Notes under the pieces: generated by a model
The model's database searches: none
Seen by the model: the letters and a program-made list of their open reading frames with translations, nothing else
What the model was told of the DNA's origin: nothing
Made by a program: the position numbers and the translations under genes
In this document: piece after piece, positions 16,406 through 23,779 of the stretch
Layout of the letters: every line of letters starts with the position of its first letter
Position numbering within the stretch: the stretch's first letter is position 1
NCBI GenBank assembly: GCA_035652535.1
Contig: DASRDP010000121.1
Span: 1-64,000, forward strand
From: Chloroflexota bacterium
GTDB taxonomy: Bacteria > Chloroflexota > UBA6077 > SHYK01
Direction: 5' to 3'
Length of the DNA: 64,000 nt

Positions 16406-19400
16406 ATGCTGAGCGAGCGGCAGCAGCGGCAGGTCGATCGCTTCCTCGACGAGGCCGAGGCCGCGCTCGCTGCCCACGACTGGGGGAACGCACGGATCGC
16501 CGTGGAGGCCGTGCTGGCGCTCGACGCAGCCAACGCCGACGCGCGCGCCTTTCTCACGGTGGTCGAGCGCGCGGCTGGGGCGGCTCCCGGCGCGACTCCT
16601 TCCACGACGCCCGAGGGCGCCTTGCAGACCGCTGCGGTGGAGCCCGCGGCCGCGACTCCCAATGCGTTCTGCGATGGGCGCTATGAAGTCAAGCGCTTCC
16701 TCGGCGAGGGCGGCAAGAAGCGCGTCTTCCTCGCCCACGACACCAAGCTCGACCGCGACGTCGCCTTCGCGCTCATCAAGACCGATGGGCTCGATGACGA
16801 GGGGCTGCTCCGCATCAGACGCGAGGCCCAGGCCATGGGCCGCCTCGGTGATCACCCCCACATCGTGTCCGTATACGACATCGGCGAGCTTCCCCCCGCC
16901 CGAGCATCCGCTTTGGATGGTGGGCGGGCCACACCTTTCCTCGTCTCCCAGCTCATGGCCGGCGGCGACGTCGAAGGACTCATCGAGCGCGCCGACAACC
17001 ACCGTGTCCCCCTGGCCTCCGCCCTCACCATCGCCGACCAGGTGTGCCAGGCCCTCGCCCACGCCCACGCCCACGGCATCGTCCACCGCGACTTGAAGCC
17101 GGGGAACGTCTGGCTCACTGCTGACGGCACGGCAAAGCTGGGCGACTTCGGTCTCGCCGTCGCCCTCGACCGTACGCGCCTCACGCAGGCGGGCATGATG
17201 GTCGGCACGGTGAGCTATATGCCGCCGGAGCAGGCTATCGGCGGCGAGGTCACCCCGCGCTCCGACCTCTACTCCCTCGGCGCCATGTTGTACGAGCTGA
17301 CGACCGGCCGCCCGCCCTTCGTCGGAGACGAGGCCGTCGCCATCATTACCCAGCACCTAAACACCCCACCGGTGGCGCCGACCTGGCATGCCCAGGACCT
17401 GCCTCCGGCGCTCGAGGCCCTCATTCTTCGCCTCCTCGAGAAGGACCCGGCGAAGCGGCCGGCCTCGGCCGCGGAGGTCAGGCAGCTCATCGCCGGCGTG
17501 GTCTCGGACATCGGGCACGGTTCGGGAGCTGGACCATCGCCGGGACCGTCGGCCTCAGGCATGACAGATGGAGCGACCGGGCTTGGGGCATCCGGCGCAA
17601 ACCCCATCTATCGCCGCGTGTTCGTTGGGCGAGAGGCAGAGCTGAAGCAGCTCCAAGTGGCCTTCGATGCCGCGCTCTCCGGCCAGGGCTCGCTCATCGC
17701 CGTGGTAGGTGAGCCAGGCATCGGGAAGACGGCGCTCTGCGAGCAGATCGCCACCTACGCCGCCGTGCGCGGCGGAAAGACGCTCGTCGGTCATAGCTAT
17801 GAGGAGGGCTCGCTGTCGCTCCCGTATCTCGCTTTCGTGGAATCGCTCCGAAGCTACGTCCTCGCCCGCGACCCAGACGGATTGAAGCAAGACCTGGGCA
17901 GTGGAGCCGCGGAGATCGCCCGAATCATCTCGGAGGTCCGCGACCGGGTCCCAGTGGAGCTTCGGCCAGCCGGCGACCCGGAAGATGACCGCTGGCGCCT
18001 CTTCCAGGCGGTGACGGGATTTCTGCGCAACGCGGCCCAGGTGCAGCCCGTGCTCCTCGTCCTGGAGGACCTCCACTGGGCCGATCGCGGCACCCTCGAC
18101 TACCTCCTCCACCTCGCCCGCAATCTCACCGGCGCGCGGCTGCTCGTCCTCGTCACGTACCGCGACGTGGAGGTCGATCGTGCGCACCCGCTCTCGGGCA
18201 CGCTGGCTGAGCTTCGTCGCGTGGCCGCCTTCCAGCGCATTGCCCTCCGCGGCCTCACCGTGGACGAAGTGCATCGCATGATGAACACCATTCGGGGAAA
18301 CGAAGTTCCCTGGAGCGCGGCCGAGGCGATCCACCGCCAGACGGAGGGCAACCCCCTGTTCGTTCAGGAGGTGCTGCGCTACGTCGCCGAGGAGGGCATC
18401 GTTGCTCGCGAGGGCGGCCGGTACATTCGCGCCGATGGCGGCGAGCCCGGGCTGGGCATCCCGGAAGGACTCCGCGACGTCATCGGCAAGCGCCTGTCCC
18501 GCCTGAGCCCGGAGTGCAACCGCCTGCTAACCGTCGCGGCCGTCATCGGCCGCGAGTTCGCCCTCGACGTGCTGAGTCGCGTGGCCCGGATCAGCGAGGA
18601 CGAGGTCCTCGCCGGGTTGGAGGAAGGGCTCAAGGTTGGTGTGCTGGAGGAGCAAGCGCGGGTCGGGGGCGTCCTCTATCGCTTCTCGCATGCCATGTTT
18701 CGCCAGACGCTATACGAGGAGCTGAGCGCAGCTAGGCACATTCGACTCCACCAGGACGTCGGCCGGGCCATCGAAGAGGTCCATGCCCGACGCATCGACG
18801 ACCATACGTCTGAGCTGGCGGAGCACTTTTCCCACTCGTCCGACCCGACGGACCTGGCGAAGGCTGTGGCCTATGGGGAGCGCGGCGCGCAGCGCGCGAT
18901 GGCGGCCTACGCCTACGGCGAGGCGATCCGCCTGCTGGAACGCGCAATCGAGGTTCAGGAGGTGCTCGATCCGGACGACACCGCGCGTCGCTGCGATCTG
19001 ACGCTGGCCCTCGGTCGGGCTCTGCTCCCCGCGGGGGAGCCGCGTCGGGCCCACGAGAGCGCCGCGCCGACGGCGTTCGCTCTGGCAGAAGAATTGGGTG
19101 ACCGTGCGAGGGCGGCTTCGGCCGCCCTCCTCGCGCTCGCCGGTATGAACCGAGCCACTACCGCGGCGATCGCCTCCGGCGGAGAGGAGTGGCGCGTCTG
19201 GTGCGAGCGGGCTGATCGCTACGCGGCGCCGGGCACGCTCGAGCGCGTACACACCGACCTGGCCCTCGCCGCGCGTGCCCAGGCGACCCGCGACCGTCGG
19301 CGGCGGCGGGCGCTGATCCGCGGCGCCGTGTCCCTTGCCGGCGAGATCGGCGACGCCGAGGCCGCGGTCGAGGCCACCTACCAGCTCCTCTTCGCCCTCG

Positions 19401-20368
19401 ATACCCCACTGGAGGAGCCCGAGCGTGCGGAGGCCGCGCGACGCGTCGTGGCGTCGAACCGGGCATCGGCCAGTGCACGTGGCCAGGTGCGGGTGCTCTG
19501 GCGCGCCGCGTACGCCCTCCTCGCGGCCGGTGACCGCGAGGCGTTCGAGTCCATCTTTCGGGAGATCGCCTCTCTCGTGGACCGAACGCCCGACGCCGGC
19601 GTCCAGGTGTACCCTCTCTTCGGCCCGGCCACCCTCGCCATTCTCGACGGGGACTTGGAGGGCGCGCTGGACGTGGCAAGGCGAATCGCCGAGCGGGGCG
19701 AGGAGGTGGGCGCGACCGGGGTCGGCCGCATCAACTCCCACCACTTCCAGCTCCGACCCCTGCTGCACCTCGGCCGCGGCGGGGACGTGCTCGCCTGGGA
19801 CGATGGTGGGTTCGGAGGACTGGGACCTTGGCGCGGGGTCCTGGCTCTTGCACACTGTGGCCGGCTCGATGAAGCGCGGAGCGCTGCGCAACCGCTGTAT
19901 GCGCAGGCCAACCAGGACGAGTTCATGTCGGTCAACACGCTCGCGTGGCTGCTCGAGGCCATCACCATCGTCGGTGACGGCACACGAGCCGGGGTGCTGG
20001 CAGAGCGCCTTCGGCCAGCGGCGTCCGCAGTGGCGGCCTCCAACGCCGACGCGACATGCTTCGCGCGGCACGTCGGCGGCGCCGCGCACCTCGCCGGCGA
20101 TTACGACTCGGCGCGCGCGCTGTACGACCTCGCGCTGGAGGCGTCGGAGCGCGTTCGCTTTCGGCCCGAGATCGCCCTGACTCGGCTCCAGCTCGCTGAG
20201 CTGCTCCTCGACGATGGTTTCATCGCCACGCTGTTGCCCGAACGGCGAAAGGCGAGCCAGGAAACGGCGCTGCGCCACCTCGGCTTCGCGGTCGACGAGC
20301 TGCGCGCCATGAAGATGCATCCGGGCCTGGAGCGAGCATTGCGCCACAAGGGTCTTCTGCACGCATAG
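16406..20368 (+). CDS. giant Ser/Thr protein kinase fused to an AAA ATPase and TPR-like region
   Basis: About 1320-residue cytoplasmic signalling protein. I prefer the ATG at 16406 (MLSERQQRQVDRF) because AGGGG at 16391-16395 is ten bases away; an ATG at 16397 is too close to it. After a short helical segment comes a Hanks-type kinase, residues about 90-365: GEGGKKRVFLAHD loop, lysine in FALIKTDG, HRDLKPGNV catalytic loop, DFGLAV, and SYMPPEQA. An AAA_16 type ATPase begins near 410 (RVFVGREAEL) with Walker A GEPGIGKTAL (about 434) and Walker B LLVLEDLHWAD (about 550). The last 600 residues are alpha-helical and TPR-like (AVAYGERGAQRAMAAYAYGE). All kinase catalytic residues are present. No membrane helix or DNA-binding domain was seen, so the output is unknown. 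Confidence 0.92.
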   Translation: MLSERQQRQVDRFLDEAEAALAAHDWGNARIAVEAVLALDAANADARAFLTVVERAAGAAPGATPSTTPEGALQTAAVEPAAATPNAFCDGRYEVKRFLGEGGKKRVFLAHDTKLDRDVAFALIKTDGLDDEGLLRIRREAQAMGRLGDHPHIVSVYDIGELPPARASALDGGRATPFLVSQLMAGGDVEGLIERADNHRVPLASALTIADQVCQALAHAHAHGIVHRDLKPGNVWLTADGTAKLGDFGLAVALDRTRLTQAGMMVGTVSYMPPEQAIGGEVTPRSDLYSLGAMLYELTTGRPPFVGDEAVAIITQHLNTPPVAPTWHAQDLPPALEALILRLLEKDPAKRPASAAEVRQLIAGVVSDIGHGSGAGPSPGPSASGMTDGATGLGASGANPIYRRVFVGREAELKQLQVAFDAALSGQGSLIAVVGEPGIGKTALCEQIATYAAVRGGKTLVGHSYEEGSLSLPYLAFVESLRSYVLARDPDGLKQDLGSGAAEIARIISEVRDRVPVELRPAGDPEDDRWRLFQAVTGFLRNAAQVQPVLLVLEDLHWADRGTLDYLLHLARNLTGARLLVLVTYRDVEVDRAHPLSGTLAELRRVAAFQRIALRGLTVDEVHRMMNTIRGNEVPWSAAEAIHRQTEGNPLFVQEVLRYVAEEGIVAREGGRYIRADGGEPGLGIPEGLRDVIGKRLSRLSPECNRLLTVAAVIGREFALDVLSRVARISEDEVLAGLEEGLKVGVLEEQARVGGVLYRFSHAMFRQTLYEELSAARHIRLHQDVGRAIEEVHARRIDDHTSELAEHFSHSSDPTDLAKAVAYGERGAQRAMAAYAYGEAIRLLERAIEVQEVLDPDDTARRCDLTLALGRALLPAGEPRRAHESAAPTAFALAEELGDRARAASAALLALAGMNRATTAAIASGGEEWRVWCERADRYAAPGTLERVHTDLALAARAQATRDRRRRRALIRGAVSLAGEIGDAEAAVEATYQLLFALDTPLEEPERAEAARRVVASNRASASARGQVRVLWRAAYALLAAGDREAFESIFREIASLVDRTPDAGVQVYPLFGPATLAILDGDLEGALDVARRIAERGEEVGATGVGRINSHHFQLRPLLHLGRGGDVLAWDDGGFGGLGPWRGVLALAHCGRLDEARSAAQPLYAQANQDEFMSVNTLAWLLEAITIVGDGTRAGVLAERLRPAASAVAASNADATCFARHVGGAAHLAGDYDSARALYDLALEASERVRFRPEIALTRLQLAELLLDDGFIATLLPERRKASQETALRHLGFAVDELRAMKMHPGLERALRHKGLLHA

Positions 20369-20727
20369 GCGACGCAGAATGCGCATGGCGGGGCATACGC
20401 GATGTCATGAGCCCGCGGATTCTGTAGGTAGCCGCCGGCGCCCGTGGACGACCGCTAGAACGACGACGACACTCCGATGGTCGCCGCCCAAATTACGTCC
20501 GCCAAGTCCGGGCGATTCGCGTTACCTCGGCGGTGCGCACGGTCGCACCATCGCGAATCGCCTGCTGGGCTCGTTCTACTATCGCCGCCAATAGAGCAGG
20601 GGCACAAGCTCCTCCGCGTCGAACTCCTCCGCATACTTCGGAGCATCTCAGCAACGTCATCTTTTCTCAAGGCCGCGAGGTTCCTCACTCGTCCGCTTCC
20701 ACGTCAATTCTCCGCTGAGCGGCGTGG
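20369..20727 (+). other. 359-base region without a convincing gene
   Basis: It lies between the convergent kinase and M24 genes. Short reading frames exist on the minus strand, one of 55 codons starting MTLLRCSEV and a neighbouring frame encoding YAEEFDAEELVPLLYW. Neither has a ribosome site plus family match, and the two frames overlap, so this may be a decayed small gene or chance. No strong hairpin with a T run was found. Confidence 0.4.
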
Positions 20728-21921
20728 CTACCCTGCTGCGACGAGCAGCTCCACCTTGCGGTCGCCCAGCTCCCGATAGCCGTCCTGCGTGACCACCAGG
20801 CTCGTCCCACCGAGGAGCGTGTCGTCGGCGTCGGGCGCGACGAGGGTGGGCGAGATGCTGTAGACCATGCCCGGCTGCAGCGTGAAGTCGCCCCGGCCGC
20901 CGCGCGGGGCGCCCCGGCTGGCGATCAGGAACGACGGCCCAGGAAATTCAGGCACGTCGATGCCGTACTGGTGCATTTGGGAATGGGGCGAAGATCGGAA
21001 GCCGGTCTGTCTGCACGCGCCCTCGTAGACGGAGGCCAGCTCCCCGTGCGTAACGCCCGGCCGTACGTGGCGCAGCACTTCGTCGCGAACGTGAAGGACG
21101 GCGTCGAACATCGCGCGGTGGGCTGGCTTGGGCTCGCCGAAGGAGATCTCCTGGTCGCTGTGGCCGCCGTACCGGTGGTACTCGGCGTGGGCTGTGAGGG
21201 TCCCGATGTCGCCTGGTTGGATCTGGCGGTCGCGCCCCAGCGCGCCGAGGATGGGGTTCTGCTTGGGGACCGCGCCGAACGTAAAGCCGAGCGACGAGTC
21301 GAGGTCGCCGCCAGCCTCCCACATGGCCTTGATGCCCTCCTGCACCACCTCAATTCCTCGCATGCCCGGTCGGGCAACGCGGTGGATTCGCTCCACGGCC
21401 AGGTCGAAGAGCACGTTCGCACGTTCGATGAGCGCAATTTCTTCTTCGCTCTTGATCGTGCGCAGGTCGAGGAAGATGTCGGTCACATCCTCCAGCTTCG
21501 CGTTCGGCAGCGCTTGCTGGAGCTGCGCGTACATGCCGTGACTGAGCCCGCCGATGGCCGCGCGCGAGTCCGCGACCCCGATCGTGCCCCGTTCGAGGCG
21601 CAGCTCGCGAACGCGGTCCGCGACGGTCGCCGCGTCGCCGCCGGCGCGGATGTCCTTGACCCAGTCCTGCGCGTCCACGAGCACCTGCGCGGGTACGTCT
21701 ACGAGGTGCCGACGGTTGAGGGCCACCATGAAGGGCTCGTCCCGAGTCGGGAAGACGCCGACCTGTTCGCCGGGCAGTCCGTTGGACAGATACAACAAGT
21801 TACTGCCCACAACCACCACGCAGTCCACGCCGCGCTCGGTCAGTCGCGCGCGCAGCTCGGAATATCTTCGGTCGCGCTCGCCCAGGGTGAGCCGGGGACC
21901 ATCGCCAGTAACCGTCGCCAT
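20728..21921 (-). CDS. M24 (Xaa-Pro aminopeptidase/creatinase-like) protein with degenerate metal site
   Basis: 397-residue protein with the creatinase N-terminal domain (RYSELRARLTERGVDCVVVV, LLYLSNGLPGEQVGVFP) and the pita-bread M24 domain (IKSEEEIALIERANVLFDLA onward). The M24 ligands normally lie in D-x-G, D-x-T-R, HE-x-G-H, EP and E motifs. Here the corresponding places read GTLTAHAEYHRYGG, HSDQEISFG, MHQYGIDVPEFPG, GMVYSISPTL and LGGTSLVVTQDG. Most ligands, including both glutamates, are replaced, so a standard dinuclear metallopeptidase is unlikely. Creatinase is a known metal-free precedent in this fold. The ATG at 21921 faces the riboflavin kinase gene, with 69 bases between. Its substrate is unknown. 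Confidence 0.88.
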   Translation of the reverse strand: MATVTGDGPRLTLGERDRRYSELRARLTERGVDCVVVVGSNLLYLSNGLPGEQVGVFPTRDEPFMVALNRRHLVDVPAQVLVDAQDWVKDIRAGGDAATVADRVRELRLERGTIGVADSRAAIGGLSHGMYAQLQQALPNAKLEDVTDIFLDLRTIKSEEEIALIERANVLFDLAVERIHRVARPGMRGIEVVQEGIKAMWEAGGDLDSSLGFTFGAVPKQNPILGALGRDRQIQPGDIGTLTAHAEYHRYGGHSDQEISFGEPKPAHRAMFDAVLHVRDEVLRHVRPGVTHGELASVYEGACRQTGFRSSPHSQMHQYGIDVPEFPGPSFLIASRGAPRGGRGDFTLQPGMVYSISPTLVAPDADDTLLGGTSLVVTQDGYRELGDRKVELLVAAG

Positions 21922-21990
21922 GAGACACCTCCTGATCGTCGGGCGGCCAATTTTGGTTCGACTATACTGCTGGCCGGAGGGACGTCAAGA

Positions 21991-22425
21991 GTGAGCGAGT
22001 TCGGCGCGGCGATGCCGGTCGTGCTGCGCGGAATCGCCGTGTCGGGCCTGGGAAAGGCAACGGCATTCACACAGCTCGACTGGGTTCAGCGGCAATTCGA
22101 AGCGCGGCTCGGTTTTCGCGCGTGGCCGGGCACGTTCAACGTGCGCATCGTCGACCAGCAGGAGCAAGCCCGATGGGACGCGCTCTCCACGCGCCCGGGC
22201 ATCCCCATCGACCCGCCCGACGCTCGCGGCTGTCTCGCGACCTGCTTCCCTGCCCTCGTGGCCGACTCCCTTCCAGGCGCAATCATCCTGCCCCACGTGG
22301 CCGGATACCCCCAGGACCAGGTCGAGCTGGTGACAGCGGAAAGCGTGCGCGCGCGCCTCGGCTGCGTCGACGGCGATCCCGTCCTCGTGCGCGTGCCGCC
22401 GCTCGTTGGATGGCGTGCTGGATGA
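21991..22425 (+). CDS. stand-alone CTP-dependent riboflavin kinase domain protein (DUF120, archaeal RibK type)
   Basis: 144-residue protein matching the archaeal-type riboflavin kinase, which makes FMN using CTP. The motifs in order are GIAVSGLGKATAFTQLDWVQ, LGFRAWPGTFNVRI, CFPALVADSLPGAIILPHVA and ESVRARLGCVDGDPVLVRV, corresponding to the nucleotide-flavin cradle of that fold. The GTG at 21991 has GGAGG ten bases upstream; an in-frame ATG at 22012 would cut the first strand. The long frame further upstream lies antisense to the M24 gene and is not coding. Its TGA overlaps the next ATG by four bases. Bacteria normally use RibF, so an archaeal-type enzyme beside a flavin-fold protein is notable. 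Biochemical activity is inferred. Confidence 0.8.
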   Translation: MSEFGAAMPVVLRGIAVSGLGKATAFTQLDWVQRQFEARLGFRAWPGTFNVRIVDQQEQARWDALSTRPGIPIDPPDARGCLATCFPALVADSLPGAIILPHVAGYPQDQVELVTAESVRARLGCVDGDPVLVRVPPLVGWRAG

Positions 22426-22940
22426 CGCCGGCTTCCGATGTCGAACGGCCTTCGGACGCGGCCGCCGCCCGGGCCGAGGCCCTCACCTACCTTGCAGCCC
22501 ACAACACCGTCTCGCTGGCAACGGTGGGGGCCGACGGCGTGTGGGCGACCACCGTCTTCTACGCCAGCCGCGACTTCACGTTGTATTTCCTCTCCGAGCC
22601 GAAGACGCGGCATGCGCAGAATGTGGCCGCGAATCCATCAGTGGCCGCCACTATCAACGAAGACTACCGGGACTGGCGTCAGATCAAGGGGATCCAGATG
22701 GCGGGAACCTGCGCGGAGATCACCGGCAAGCGCGAGCTGGCCCAGGCGCTGGCGGCGTACGTGAAGAAGTACCCGTTCGTGGCGCAGTTCCTCTCCCCCG
22801 GCCAGCTCCTCCGCGGAATGCAGGTCGCCGGACGGGCGCTGGACGTCCGGCTCTACCGGATCGCGCCGACGCGGATCCTGTACCTCGACAATGAGCGCGG
22901 CTTCAGCAATCGACGGGAGATCCCCCTGGAGGCGAAATGA
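22422..22940 (+). CDS. pyridoxamine 5'-phosphate oxidase-like flavin-binding protein
   Basis: 172-residue split-barrel protein of the PNPOx-like superfamily, whose members bind FMN or F420. Visible features are ALTYLAAHNTVSLATVGADG, WATTVFYASRDFTLYFLSEP and HAQNVAANPSVAATINED, the usual strand pattern around the flavin phosphate. The ATG at 22422 overlaps the stop of the riboflavin kinase gene, and its own stop overlaps the VOC gene, so the three genes are translationally coupled. Coupling to an FMN-producing enzyme suggests an FMN cofactor. The sequence does not give the substrate, and true PNPOx residues for pyridoxal phosphate are not evident. Confidence 0.85.
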   Translation: MTPASDVERPSDAAAARAEALTYLAAHNTVSLATVGADGVWATTVFYASRDFTLYFLSEPKTRHAQNVAANPSVAATINEDYRDWRQIKGIQMAGTCAEITGKRELAQALAAYVKKYPFVAQFLSPGQLLRGMQVAGRALDVRLYRIAPTRILYLDNERGFSNRREIPLEAK

Positions 22941-23338
22941 CGATCCGACGGCTCGACCACGTCGCCATCACCGTCCGCGATCTCGATCGGTCCATCGCGT
23001 TCTATGCTCGCCACTTCGGACTGGACCCCTACTTCGTCGAGCGCGATCGTCCGCGTGGCCCACGCGCCATCGCCTACCTCCGGTCGAGCCAGGGCGTGCT
23101 CGAGCTCACCCACGACCCCGATCGAGCTTTGGGCGCGGGCTTTCACTTCTGCTTTGTCTCCGACGACTTCGACGCCGACGTGGCCCGGCTTGTGGCGGAA
23201 GGGGTCGCGGTGAAGGCGCCGCCGCATCCCACGGCCGCGCGCGAGCCATCGGAGCAACACTGGCTCCGGACGGTGTTCAGCGGTCCCGACGGGGAGGAGA
23301 TCGAGGTTCGGGGTCCAAGTCACGAAGTTGTGACCTGA
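22937..23338 (+). CDS. VOC-family (glyoxalase/dioxygenase fold) protein
   Basis: 133-residue single VOC module that would dimerise to form two metal sites. The likely ligands are the His in RRLDHVAITV, the Glu in VLELTHDP, the His in GAGFHFCFVS and the Glu in GEEIEVRGP, all in their usual places. The pattern DLDRSIAFYARHFGLDP is typical of VOC enzymes acting on small hydrophobic or thiol substrates. It is the third gene of the coupled riboflavin kinase/PNPOx/VOC unit (four-base overlap at 22937-22940). The reaction is unknown; isomerase, lyase, dioxygenase and resistance proteins all share this fold. Confidence 0.87.
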   Translation: MTIRRLDHVAITVRDLDRSIAFYARHFGLDPYFVERDRPRGPRAIAYLRSSQGVLELTHDPDRALGAGFHFCFVSDDFDADVARLVAEGVAVKAPPHPTAAREPSEQHWLRTVFSGPDGEEIEVRGPSHEVVT

Positions 23339-23359
23339 AAACTGCAACAATTGTCACAA
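23328..23359. repeat. 7-bp inverted repeat at the end of the VOC gene
   Basis: TTGTGAC (23328-23334) and GTCACAA (23353-23359) are perfect inverted arms separated by 18 bases. The left arm contains the end of the VOC reading frame. There is no T run, so a protein-binding operator is as likely as a hairpin. It marks the left border of the AT-richer intergenic region. Confidence 0.35.
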
Positions 23360-23779
23360 ACGTCCATAATCGCGTCGACGGGCACGCACGGTGCCATCCA
23401 CGCGGTGAAGGTTTGACGCCTCATCGTTACATTTCCACGGGCCGGACGTAACATACGGCTCATTTCCCACGTCTTGACGTTGAAAGAATCGGGCGTAATA
23501 CTCTTGTCATGTTTTTCTGGCTCGTTCTTGTCACGAGTGCGGATTAACTGGATAGACCTGGACGATCACACGATAGATGGTCGAGAACGGACCGAATTGC
23601 AGTAACGCGTGAACGCACGGCTCCACGCGGCGTTGCATCGCTGTAATCAGGAGCCAGCGCTGTTCGCCGCCGTCCTTATCGACGCGGCGTTGTGAACCCG
23701 TCCAGGTAGCAAGACAAGACACTCCTTTTCCGCACATTGCTTCCCCAAAACCCCTCCTTAGGAGGCGTTTGCACGACTG
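23339..23779 (+). promoter_or_regulatory. 441-base regulatory region before the glycan locus, with a sigma70-type promoter
   Basis: This region is visibly richer in A+T than its surroundings and holds no credible gene. TTGACG at 23474-23479 and TAATAC at 23496-23501 are spaced by 16 bases, a good sigma70-type promoter pointing at the glycan locus. It leaves a leader of about 270 bases. Near its end CCTCCT (23753-23758) and AGGAGG (23760-23765) form a tight inverted pair that includes the likely ribosome-binding site of the next gene, 14 bases before its ATG. A regulated leader is possible. Confidence 0.5.

Noticed and set aside
18710-20386. 558-codon minus-strand frame over the kinase gene
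   Set aside because: The plus frame is a continuous kinase-ATPase-TPR protein. The antisense translation is Arg/Gly/His-rich with no motif.
20971-21990. Long plus-strand open frame reading into the riboflavin kinase gene
   Set aside because: It runs antisense to the M24 gene, whose protein has clear domain motifs, and its translation has no family pattern until the GTG at 21991.
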